A DNA stretch of 64,000 bases from Ramlibacter paludis (GTDB taxonomy: Bacteria; Pseudomonadota; Gammaproteobacteria; Burkholderiales; Burkholderiaceae_C). Below are positions 38,471 to 48,415 of the stretch, in pieces (position 1 is the first letter of the stretch; each line of letters begins with the position of its first letter). The notes beneath the pieces are model-generated. The model was given only the letters and a program-made list of their open reading frames with translations, searched no databases and was not told the DNA's origin. Where the stretch lies: NCBI RefSeq assembly GCF_022012305.1, contig NZ_JAKLTM010000009.1, positions 62,001 to 126,000 on the forward strand. The letters run 5' to 3'. The translations under genes and the position numbers were made by a program.

Positions 38471-39751
38471 ATGAACGCGCTGAACATCGCCGAAACCATG
38501 CATTCCCTGGGCTTGCAGGCCCGGGAGGCATCGGCGCGGATGGCGGCGGCGCCGGCGGCGCAGAAGGCGCAGGCGCTGCGCGAACTGGCGGCGCTGCTGC
38601 GCGCCGGCGGCGAACAGCTGCAGGCCGACAACCGGAAGGACCTGGACCGGGCCACGGCCGCCGGCCTCTCGGCCCCCATGGTCGATCGCCTGAAACTCAC
38701 GCCCAGGATCCTCGAGACCCTGGCCGTCGGCTGCGAGCAGCTCGCCACCATGCCCGACATCATCGGCGAGGTGATCGGCATGAAGCAGCAGCCCAGCGGC
38801 ATCCGCGTGGGCCAGATGCGCGTGCCGCTCGGCGTGTTCGGCATGATCTTCGAGAGCCGGCCCAACGTGACCATCGAGGCCGCCAGCCTGTCGATCAAGA
38901 GCGGCAATGCCTGCATCCTGCGCGGCGGCTCGGAAGCGATCGAATCCAACAAGGCGCTGGCGCGCCTGGTGCAGCAGGCGCTGCAGCGCGCCGGCCTGCC
39001 GCCCGAGGCGGTGCAGCTGGTGCAGACCACCGACCGCGAAGCCGTCGGCCACCTGATCACCATGCCCGAGTACGTCGACGTGGTCATCCCGCGCGGCGGC
39101 AAGGGCCTGATCGAGCGCATCAGCCGCGATGCGAAGGTGCCGGTGATCAAGCACCTGGATGGCAACTGCCACACTTACGTCGACGATCCTTGCGACATCG
39201 CGATGGCGGTGAAGGTCGCCGACAACGCCAAGACCCAGAAGTACAGCCCTTGCAATGCCAGCGAGGGCCTGCTGGTCGCGCGCGGCGTCGCGCGCGAATT
39301 CCTGCCGAAGATCGGCGCGGTGTTCGCGGCCAAGGGCGTGGAGATGCGCTGCGACCCCGAGGCCCGCGCCCTCCTGGCCGAAGTGCCGGGCGCCGACCTG
39401 AAGGACGCGACGGAGCAGGATTGGTCCGAGGAATACCTGGCGCCGATCATCAGCGTGAAGGTCGTGGCCGGGGTCGATGAAGCCATCGCCCACATCAACC
39501 GCTATTCCTCGCACCACACCGACGCCATCCTCACGCGCGACCACCAGCATGCGCAGCGCTTCCTGCGCGAAGTCGACTCGGCCAGCGTGATGGTGAATGC
39601 CAGCACCCGCTTCGCCGACGGCTTCGAATACGGGCTGGGCGCGGAAATCGGCATCAGCACGGACAAGTTCCATGCGCGCGGCCCGGTGGGGCTGGAAGGC
39701 CTGACTTCGCTCAAGTGGATCGTTCTGGGCGACGGAGAAATCCGCGGCTGA
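38471..39751 (+). CDS. proA: Glutamate-5-semialdehyde dehydrogenase ProA
   Basis: A 426-residue NADPH-dependent reductase of the proline pathway, reducing gamma-glutamyl phosphate to glutamate semialdehyde. [20 protein letters not shown] and the catalytic Cys in [10 protein letters not shown] (near residue 260) are diagnostic; the last part [10 protein letters not shown]-type motif reads [17 protein letters not shown] (38458-38463) overlaps the holA stop and lies seven bases before the ATG, so proA may have its own leaderless start. Confidence 0.97.
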   Translation: MNALNIAETMHSLGLQAREASARMAAAPAAQKAQALRELAALLRAGGEQLQADNRKDLDRATAAGLSAPMVDRLKLTPRILETLAVGCEQLATMPDIIGEVIGMKQQPSGIRVGQMRVPLGVFGMIFESRPNVTIEAASLSIKSGNACILRGGSEAIESNKALARLVQQALQRAGLPPEAVQLVQTTDREAVGHLITMPEYVDVVIPRGGKGLIERISRDAKVPVIKHLDGNCHTYVDDPCDIAMAVKVADNAKTQKYSPCNASEGLLVARGVAREFLPKIGAVFAAKGVEMRCDPEARALLAEVPGADLKDATEQDWSEEYLAPIISVKVVAGVDEAIAHINRYSSHHTDAILTRDHQHAQRFLREVDSASVMVNASTRFADGFEYGLGAEIGISTDKFHARGPVGLEGLTSLKWIVLGDGEIRG

Positions 39752-39777
39752 GCTGTCTTGCAAGCTGCCGGGTTGCC

Positions 39778-39801
39778 CTCAACTCCTAGAATCGAGTTGA
39801 G
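39778..39801. promoter_or_regulatory. Palindrome around the -10 box of gshA
   Basis: CTCAACTC-CTAGAATC-GAGTTGAG is a perfect 8-8-8 inverted repeat. Its centre holds TAGAAT (39787-39792), which is a plausible -10 box 30 bases before the gshA ATG. A regulator bound here would block the promoter. No match to a named operator is known to me. Confidence 0.5.
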
Positions 39802-39822
39802 ACCCATAACAACGAGGACCGC

Positions 39823-41118
39823 ATGGTTCCGCACCTCATCACGGCCTTGACCGGCCCCATCAACGAGCTCGAGCAGCGTGTGCTGGACTCGATGCCCGCC
39901 ATCGAGCGCTGGTTCCGCCTGGAGTGGATGGAGCACACGCCGCCCTTCTACAGCTCGGTCGACATCCGCAATGCCGGCTTCAAGCTGGCCCCGGTGGACA
40001 CCAACCTGTATCCCGGCGGCTGGAACAACCTCACGCCCGAGATGCTGCCGCTGGCGGTGCAGGCGGCCATGGCGGCGATCGAGAAGATCTGCCCCGAGGC
40101 CAAGAACCTGCTGGTCATCCCGGAGAACAACGCCCGCAACACCTTCTACCTGAGCAACGTCGCGCAGCTGCAGCGGATCTTCCAGGCCGCGGGCCTGAAC
40201 GTGCGGGTGGGTTCCATCGACCCGGCGATCAAGAAGCCGACCAAGGTGGAGCTGCCGACCGGCGAGACCGTGACCGTGGAGCCGGTGGTGCGCAGCAAGC
40301 GGCGCCTGGGGCTGAAGAACTTCGACCCCTGCACCATCCTGCTGAACAACGACCTGTCGCTGGGCGCGCCGGGCATCCTGGAGGACCTGCACGAGCAGTA
40401 CCTGCTGCCGCCGCTGCACGCCGGCTGGTCGGTGCGGCGCAAGAGCCGCCACTTCCAGAGCTACGAGGAAGTGGCCAAGCGTCTGGGCAAGCTGCTGGGC
40501 ATCGACCCGTGGCTGATCAACCCCATGTTCAACAAGTGTGGCGAGGTCGACTTCTCGCAGGAGCAGGGCCTGGACTGCCTGCGCACCAACGTCGACGCGC
40601 TGCTGGCGAAGATCCGCAAGAAGTACAAGGAATACGGCATCAACGAGAAGCCCTTCGTGATCGTCAAGGCCGACAACGGCACCTACGGCATGGGCATCAT
40701 GACCGTGCGCGACACCAAGGACCTCGACCAGCTGAGCGAGCGGACCAAGGCCAAGATGGGCGCGTCCAAGGACGGCCGCCAGGTGCACGACCTGATCATC
40801 CAGGAAGGCGTGCTGACGGCCGAGCGGATCAACGAGGCCGTGGCCGAACCCGTGGTCTACATGATGGACCGCTATGTGGTTGGCGGCTTCTACCGCGTCC
40901 ATGCCGAGCGCGGCGACGACGAAAACCTGAACATCCCGGGCGCCAGCTACGTGCCATTGGCTTTCGCGGAGAGTACGCGCTTACCGCAACCGGGCCAGAA
41001 GCCGGGCGCCAGCGCCCCGAACCGCTTCTACATGTACGGCGTGATCGGCCGGCTGGCCATGCTGGCGGCCAGCTACGAGCTGGAAGCGACGGACCCGGAA
41101 GCCGAGGTCTACGAATAG
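39823..41118 (+). CDS. gshA: Glutamate-cysteine ligase (PF08886 GshA type)
   Basis: A 431-residue enzyme joining glutamate and cysteine, the first step of glutathione synthesis. It is the proteobacterial GshA family distinct from the E. coli type. Conserved stretches include PPFYSSVDIRNAGFKLAPVD, TNLYPGGWNNL and IVKADNGTYGMGIM, an ATP-grasp-like phosphate region. GAGGA precedes the ATG. gshB, the second enzyme, is 4.4 kb downstream, with kup and an SDR/BVMO pair between. Confidence 0.93.
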   Translation: MVPHLITALTGPINELEQRVLDSMPAIERWFRLEWMEHTPPFYSSVDIRNAGFKLAPVDTNLYPGGWNNLTPEMLPLAVQAAMAAIEKICPEAKNLLVIPENNARNTFYLSNVAQLQRIFQAAGLNVRVGSIDPAIKKPTKVELPTGETVTVEPVVRSKRRLGLKNFDPCTILLNNDLSLGAPGILEDLHEQYLLPPLHAGWSVRRKSRHFQSYEEVAKRLGKLLGIDPWLINPMFNKCGEVDFSQEQGLDCLRTNVDALLAKIRKKYKEYGINEKPFVIVKADNGTYGMGIMTVRDTKDLDQLSERTKAKMGASKDGRQVHDLIIQEGVLTAERINEAVAEPVVYMMDRYVVGGFYRVHAERGDDENLNIPGASYVPLAFAESTRLPQPGQKPGASAPNRFYMYGVIGRLAMLAASYELEATDPEAEVYE

Positions 41119-41201
41119 GGGCGCCAGCCCAGTTGCTGCGCTGCAACAAGTCGTTTCCGGCGAGCCCGGCAGGCGCACAATAGCCCTCCCAAAGTTCAAG
41201 A

Positions 41202-41231
41202 CCCCGCCGGCCGCAGCAGGCCGGGACGGGG
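41202..41231 (+). promoter_or_regulatory. Leader hairpin covering the kup ribosome site
   Basis: CCCCG (41202-41206) pairs with CGGGG (41227-41231) and CCGGCC (41207-41212) with GGCCGG (41219-41224), leaving a GCAGCA loop and a GA bulge. The right arm contains the only G-rich ribosome-binding candidate, seven bases before the GTG start. The stem would hide it. CACAAT at 41176-41181 is a possible -10 box. Confidence 0.5.
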
Positions 41232-41237
41232 CTGTTC

Positions 41238-43106
<1,869 letters not shown>

Positions 43107-43138
43107 CGCAGCCGGGCAATTGCCGGTACGCTGGCCGG

Positions 43139-44008
43139 ATGAACACATTCGACGGCAAGGTGGCGGCCATCACCGGCGCCGGCTCGGGCATCGGCCGCGC
43201 GCTGGCCATCGCGCTGGCCCAACGCGGCGCCGCGCTGGCCTTGTCCGATGTCGATGCGGCCGGCCTGCAGGAAACCGTGGCCCTGCTGCCCGCCGGCGCC
43301 CGGCGCTGCACCACCGCGATCGTCGACGTTGCCAACCGCGACGCCGTCTTCGCCTGGGCCGAGGCCTGCCGGACCGAGCATGGCCAGGTCAACCTGCTGT
43401 TCAACAACGCCGGCGTGGCGCTCGCGGCGATGGCCGAGACCGCGCGGCTGGCCGACGTCGAATGGCTGATGAACATCAACTTCTGGGGCGTGGTCCACGG
43501 CACCCAGGCCTTCCTGCCGCACCTTCGCTCCAGCGGTGACGGCCACATCGTCAACATCTCCAGCGCCTTCGGCCTGCTCGCCATGCCGACCCAGTCGGCC
43601 TACAACGCGGCGAAGTTCGCGGTGCGTGGCTACACCGAGGCGCTGCGCATGGAACTGGAGCTGCAGCGCGCGCCGGTCAGCGCCACCTGCGTGATGCCGG
43701 GCGGCATCGCCACGCGCATCGTTGGCAAGCAGCGCATCGCGCCCGACGTCGAAGGCTTCAGCGGACTCGACCTCGCCAGCTTCCGCGCCCGCGGTGAGCA
43801 CATGATCCAGCGCACGCCGCCGCCGGAAGCGGCCCGGCAGATCCTGGCGGGCGTGCAGCGCAACGCGCGGCGCGTGCTGGTCGGGCGCGATGCCCGCATG
43901 GCCGACCTGCTGGTGCGGCTGCTCGGCCCCGCCTACCAGGCATTGGTGATCGGCGGCGCCCGCCAGGCCCGTCGCCGCGCGGAACAGCGGCGCCAAGCGC
44001 AGGCGTGA
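43139..44008 (+). CDS. Short-chain dehydrogenase/reductase
   Basis: A 289-residue classical SDR. The cofactor motif is TGAGSGIG (about residues 12-19), with NNAG near 90, catalytic Ser in NISSAFG and YNAAK (YxxxK). It oxidises or reduces an alcohol/ketone with NAD(P)H; substrate unknown. It overlaps the Baeyer-Villiger monooxygenase gene that follows, so the two probably act in series (alcohol to ketone to ester). An Arg-rich tail (RQARRRAEQRRQAQA) ends the protein. Confidence 0.92.
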   Translation: MNTFDGKVAAITGAGSGIGRALAIALAQRGAALALSDVDAAGLQETVALLPAGARRCTTAIVDVANRDAVFAWAEACRTEHGQVNLLFNNAGVALAAMAETARLADVEWLMNINFWGVVHGTQAFLPHLRSSGDGHIVNISSAFGLLAMPTQSAYNAAKFAVRGYTEALRMELELQRAPVSATCVMPGGIATRIVGKQRIAPDVEGFSGLDLASFRARGEHMIQRTPPPEAARQILAGVQRNARRVLVGRDARMADLLVRLLGPAYQALVIGGARQARRRAEQRRQAQA

Positions 44009-45513
44009 ACGCGATGGGGGAACTCGACGTCCTCATCGTCGGCGCCGGGCTCTCGGGCATCGCGGCGGCCTGGCACCTGCAGGCGAAGTGCCCCGATCGC
44101 AGCTTCGCCCTGCTGGAAGCGCGCGACGCGATCGGCGGCACCTGGGACCTGTTCCGCTATCCCGGCATCCGCTCGGATTCCGACATGTTCACGCTCGGCT
44201 ACGGCTTCCGCCCGTGGATCAGCGAGCGCGCGATCGCACCCGGCCCGGCGATCCGCGAGTACGTGCGCGAGACGGCGCGCGTGCATGGCATCGACAGGCA
44301 CATCCGCTTCGGCCACCGGGTGACGGCGGCTGCGTGGAACACGCAGGAGGCGCGCTGGACGGTCACCGTCGCCACCGCCGCCGGCGAGCAGCAGCTGCGC
44401 TGCCGCTTCCTGTTCTTCTGCAGCGGCTACTACGACTACGCGCAAGGCCATGCGCCGGCCTTTCCGGGGCAGGAGGCCTTCGGCGGCACCATCGTCCATC
44501 CACAGCACTGGCCCGAAGACCTGGACTACGCGGGCAAGCGCGTGGTGGTGATCGGCAGCGGCGCCACCGCGGTGACGCTGGTGCCCGAGATGGCCGCGCG
44601 CACCGCGCACATCACCATGCTGCAACGTTCGCCGAGCTGGGTGGTCGCCTTGCCGGCGCGCGACCGGCTCGGCGCCGCCGTGCAGCGGGTGCTGCCGCGG
44701 CGCGCGGCGCACACGCTGATCCGCTGGAAGAACATCCTGATCGCGATGGCGCTGTTCCAGTTCGCGCGGCGGCGGCCGCAGTCTTTCCAGCGCCTGCTGC
44801 TCGGTGACGCGCGCCGGCGCCTGCCGCAGGGCTTCGACGTCGAGCGCCACCTGCTGCCCCGCTACGCCCCCTGGGACCAGCGCCTGTGCATCATCCCGGA
44901 CGCCGACCTGTACAAGGCGATCGCGAGCGGAAAGGCCTCCATCGTCACCGACACCATCGAGCGCTTCACCGCCGGCGGTATCCGGCTGGCCAGCGGCGCG
45001 GAGCTGCCGGCCGACATCATCGTCAGTGCCACCGGCCTGAAGCTGCAGATGCTGGGCGGCGCGCGCCTCACCGTCGATGGCGAGCCGGTCGACCTGGCGC
45101 AGCGCGTGGCCTACCGCGGCGCGATGTGCGAGGGCGTGCCCAACCTGGCGCTGGCGATGGGCTACACCAATGCGTCGTGGACGCTGAAGGCCGAACTGAT
45201 CGCGCGCTACGTCTGCCGGCTGCTGAACCACATGCGCGCGCACGGCGAGGACTTCTGCGTGCCGGTTCGCAGCGAGGGCGGCGAGGCGACGCGGCCGGCG
45301 CTGGACCTGAACTCCGGCTACATCCAGCGCGCGGCGGGCGTGCTGCCGCGGCAGGGGGAGCGCAAGCCGTGGCGGATGCTGCAGAACTACCTGCAGGACA
45401 TCGTGTCGCTGCGGTTTTCGCGGCTGCGGGATGGGGCGCTGCGGTTCGGGCGGGCGGTCGGTCCGCGGAGCGACCCCACCAATCACGCCGGAACCCGTTT
45501 TGTGCAACAGTAG
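44005..45513 (+). CDS. Baeyer-Villiger-type flavin monooxygenase
   Basis: A 502-residue FAD/NADPH monooxygenase. The FAD motif is VGAGLSGIAA, the Baeyer-Villiger fingerprint FGGTIVHPQHWP matches FxGxxxHxxxWP exactly (about residues 155-166), and the second nucleotide fold is VIGSGATAV. It inserts oxygen next to a ketone. The frame opens with GTG at 44005 overlapping the SDR stop; an ATG at 44014 is the alternative start. With the SDR it forms an inserted pair between kup and gshB. Confidence 0.92.
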   Translation: MNAMGELDVLIVGAGLSGIAAAWHLQAKCPDRSFALLEARDAIGGTWDLFRYPGIRSDSDMFTLGYGFRPWISERAIAPGPAIREYVRETARVHGIDRHIRFGHRVTAAAWNTQEARWTVTVATAAGEQQLRCRFLFFCSGYYDYAQGHAPAFPGQEAFGGTIVHPQHWPEDLDYAGKRVVVIGSGATAVTLVPEMAARTAHITMLQRSPSWVVALPARDRLGAAVQRVLPRRAAHTLIRWKNILIAMALFQFARRRPQSFQRLLLGDARRRLPQGFDVERHLLPRYAPWDQRLCIIPDADLYKAIASGKASIVTDTIERFTAGGIRLASGAELPADIIVSATGLKLQMLGGARLTVDGEPVDLAQRVAYRGAMCEGVPNLALAMGYTNASWTLKAELIARYVCRLLNHMRAHGEDFCVPVRSEGGEATRPALDLNSGYIQRAAGVLPRQGERKPWRMLQNYLQDIVSLRFSRLRDGALRFGRAVGPRSDPTNHAGTRFVQQ

Positions 45514-45519
45514 ACCGCG

Positions 45520-46470
45520 ATGAACATCCTTTTCGTTGCCGATCCCCTCGAAGCCTTCAAGACCTACAAGGACACCACCTTCTCGATGATGCGGGAGGCG
45601 CAGCGCCGCGGCCACCGCATCGCCGCCTGCGAGCCGCGGCACCTGACCTGGAAGTCGGGCGACCTGGTGCATGCCAAGGTGCGCGACATCACGCTGACGG
45701 GCAGCGAGGACGACTGGTTCCGCGAGGACCGCAGCGAGGTGCGGCCACTGAAGGACTTCGACGCGGTCCTGATGCGCAAGGACCCGCCCTTCGACAGCGA
45801 GTACTTCTACGCCACCCACCTGCTGGAGCAGGCCGAGCGCGAAGGCGCGCGCGTCTTCAACAAGCCGGCGGCGCTGCGCGACCATCCGGAGAAGCTGGCG
45901 ATCATGGAGTTCCCGCAGTTCGTCAGCCCCACGCTGGTGACGCGGCAGGCCGACGAGGTCAAGCGCTTTCACCAGGAGCACGGCGAGATCATCCTCAAGC
46001 CGCTCGACGGCATGGGCGGGATGGGCATCTTCCGCGTCGGCCCCGACGGCCTGAACCTGGGCGCCATCATCGAGACGCTGAACCAGGAAGGCGCGACGAC
46101 CATCATGGTGCAGAAGTTCGTGAAGGAGATCGCGGCGGGCGACAAGCGCGTGCTGGTGATCGGCGGCAAGGCCGTGCCCTTCAGCCTGGCGCGCATCCCG
46201 CAAGGCAGCGAGATCCGCGGCAACCTCGCGGCGGGCGGCAAGGGCGTGGCGCAGCCGCTGTCGGACCGCGACTTCGAGATCGCCGAAGCAATCGGCCCGC
46301 GCCTCGCGCAGCGCGGCCTGCTGCTGATCGGCCTGGACGTGATCGGCTCCTGCCTGACCGAGATCAACGTCACCAGCCCCACCTGCTTCCAGGAGATCAC
46401 GCAGCAGACCGGGTTCGACGTGCCGAAGATGTTCGTGGATGCACTGGAGGCGGCCGTCGCCGCGCGTTGA
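45520..46470 (+). CDS. gshB: Glutathione synthetase GshB
   Basis: A 316-residue ATP-grasp enzyme that adds glycine to gamma-glutamylcysteine. The start MNILFVADPLEAFKTYKDTT, the ATP-grasp region ILKPLDGMGGMGIFRV and the end NVTSPTCFQEI are typical of bacterial GshB. It begins six bases after the monooxygenase gene, which suggests it is read from the same transcript now. It converges on the S9 peptidase gene within three bases. Confidence 0.97.
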   Translation: MNILFVADPLEAFKTYKDTTFSMMREAQRRGHRIAACEPRHLTWKSGDLVHAKVRDITLTGSEDDWFREDRSEVRPLKDFDAVLMRKDPPFDSEYFYATHLLEQAEREGARVFNKPAALRDHPEKLAIMEFPQFVSPTLVTRQADEVKRFHQEHGEIILKPLDGMGGMGIFRVGPDGLNLGAIIETLNQEGATTIMVQKFVKEIAAGDKRVLVIGGKAVPFSLARIPQGSEIRGNLAAGGKGVAQPLSDRDFEIAEAIGPRLAQRGLLLIGLDVIGSCLTEINVTSPTCFQEITQQTGFDVPKMFVDALEAAVAAR

Positions 46471-46473
46471 CGC

Positions 46474-48312
46474 CTAGGGCTTCTCGCCGATGTTCTTCTG
46501 CAGGAAGTTCTCCACGCGGGTCCAGAAGTCGACGCGGGTCGACACCAGCCACCAGCCGTGGCCTTCTTCCAGGTATTCCACCCACTCCACGTTGGGGTTG
46601 GTCTTCTTCACGGCGTCGCGGATGCGCGTTCCGTGGATGATGGGCACGCGCCGGTCCGCGCCACCATGCGCGAGCAGCAGGGGCTGCTTGATGCTTGCCG
46701 CCTGCACCAGGGGCGACGTCGTCTTCAGCTGTTCCGCGTCCTTGGTCTGGTCGCCGACCAGCTCGGGCATGCCGAACAGCATGTAGTTGTTCGACATGTC
46801 GCTCCAGATCACGTCGTACATCAGGTTGATGTCGCTGACGCCGGCCCAGGCCACGCCGCACTTGAACAGTTCCGGGTTCTTGACCAGGCCCATCAAGGTT
46901 GCATAGCCGCCGTAGCTGGCGCCGGCGATGCAGATGCGATCCGGGTCGGCGAGGCCTTGCGCGACGGCCCACCTGGCGCCGTCCGCGACGTCGTCCTGCA
47001 TGGCCAGGCCCCATTGCTTGAAGCCCTTGCGGGCATGCGCGAACCCGTAGCCGGTGCTGCCGCGGAATTCCGGTTCGAGCACGAGGTAGCCGCGCGACGC
47101 GAGGAATTGCGCGTCGGCGCGCCACTCCCACTCCTCGCGCAGCCAGGGTCCCCCGTGCACCAGCACCACCATCGGCAGCTTGCGGCCCTTGCTGCCCTGC
47201 GGGCGGGTCAGCCAGGCTGGAATGGACAGGCCGTCGCGGGCGGCGTAGCGGACCAGGTCCATCGCGGCCATCTGCTTGGGGTCGATCCCGCGCTGGACCG
47301 GGCCGATCTCCGTCAGCTTGCCGGTCTCGGTGTTGAACAGCAGGCTGCGGCCGGGGTCCACGTCCGAATAGGCGTAGACGAGCACGACGGGCACTTCGCC
47401 GCGCACCGGTGGCGTCAGGAGGTTCACCGTCGCCGGAAGCAGCTTGTCGATCCGCGCCTGCATTGCCTTCATGCGGTCGTCGAACCAGAGGGTCGAGCGT
47501 GCATCGCTCAGGTAGCGCACGCCCAGCAGGTGATCCGCGTCCTTGACCAGGTAGCCGTCGAAGTCGAAGTCCTTCATGGTCACCAGCGGCTCGTCGTCCA
47601 GCTTGCGCTGCGCCAGGTCGTAGCGGTAGAGGGCCTGCTTGTCGCCCTTGCGCACGGAGACGAACAGCGTGCCGTCCGGCGCGAAGCCCACCGGGTTGAT
47701 GAATTCCCCGATGTAGAGGTTGGCCGTCTGCAGGACCTCCCATTCCTTCTTCTTCGGGTCCAGGTACTGGAGCGCCCCCTTGTCCTTCTCCGCCGTGAAC
47801 GCCACGCGCGGGTTGTCGTCGGCATCGATCAGCCAGCTCATCGCGCGGCCCGGGCCGATGATGCCGGTGCCGCGCGCTGTCCGCGTATTGAGGCGCTCGA
47901 CCCGCACGTTCCAGAACTCGCCGCGCGCGCCCCATTCGCCGTAGCGGACGAAGACGTCGTCGGAGTCCATCCGGCGGGTCGGGGAGTGGTAGCTGCCCCC
48001 GTTCAGTTCGCGGTGATCCGTTCCATCGCGTTGAACCGCGCCGTAAAGGCCGCCCGGAACGTAGAACCCATTCCCCGCCGTTTGCGTGTCGGTCAGGTTG
48101 TAGACCAGGCGGTCGTCATTCACCCAGGCGAAGAAATTGATGTCGACCTTGGGGTGCCACGCCGCCACCTTGGCCTGCAAGGTGTCCGTCTCCAGCACCA
48201 CCAGGCGGCGGCGCCCTCCGGGGGGCGTCACGCCGACGGCGACATGGCGGCCGGTCGGCGACAGCTTGGCGCCCGTGAAGGCCCGGTTCTCGAAGAACTT
48301 TTCCAGGGGCAC
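46474..48312 (-). CDS. S9 family peptidase, second of a tandem pair, leader frame-shifted
   Basis: A prolyl-oligopeptidase-family serine peptidase of 612 in-frame residues: a beta-propeller-like first part and an alpha/beta hydrolase end with Ser in GASYGGYA, Asp in GGADRRVP and His in EEGHGW. It is a paralogue of the 48416-50392 gene. The frame can only start with GTG at 48312, leaving no signal peptide. Upstream in the same frame, the codons read RSLALAAIGLLGGFVHA, a good export sequence. A well-placed AGGAG and an ATG (48398) open a different frame, MKFAFIAPG. One lost or gained base would join them, so this gene may be damaged. Confidence 0.85.
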   Translation of the reverse strand: MPLEKFFENRAFTGAKLSPTGRHVAVGVTPPGGRRRLVVLETDTLQAKVAAWHPKVDINFFAWVNDDRLVYNLTDTQTAGNGFYVPGGLYGAVQRDGTDHRELNGGSYHSPTRRMDSDDVFVRYGEWGARGEFWNVRVERLNTRTARGTGIIGPGRAMSWLIDADDNPRVAFTAEKDKGALQYLDPKKKEWEVLQTANLYIGEFINPVGFAPDGTLFVSVRKGDKQALYRYDLAQRKLDDEPLVTMKDFDFDGYLVKDADHLLGVRYLSDARSTLWFDDRMKAMQARIDKLLPATVNLLTPPVRGEVPVVLVYAYSDVDPGRSLLFNTETGKLTEIGPVQRGIDPKQMAAMDLVRYAARDGLSIPAWLTRPQGSKGRKLPMVVLVHGGPWLREEWEWRADAQFLASRGYLVLEPEFRGSTGYGFAHARKGFKQWGLAMQDDVADGARWAVAQGLADPDRICIAGASYGGYATLMGLVKNPELFKCGVAWAGVSDINLMYDVIWSDMSNNYMLFGMPELVGDQTKDAEQLKTTSPLVQAASIKQPLLLAHGGADRRVPIIHGTRIRDAVKKTNPNVEWVEYLEEGHGWWLVSTRVDFWTRVENFLQKNIGEKP

Positions 48313-48415
48313 CGGAGGCGCGGCGTGGACGAAGCCTCCCAGGAGGCCGATGGCTGCAAGGGCAAGGCTGCGCCCGGCGCGATGAACGCGAACTTCATGG
48401 ACTGCTCCTGGCGCG

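Noticed and set aside
35316-38531. 1071-codon minus-strand frame opposite lptE, rocD and holA
   Set aside because: Antisense shadow that crosses three well-identified genes and intergenic hairpins; no recognisable protein motifs.
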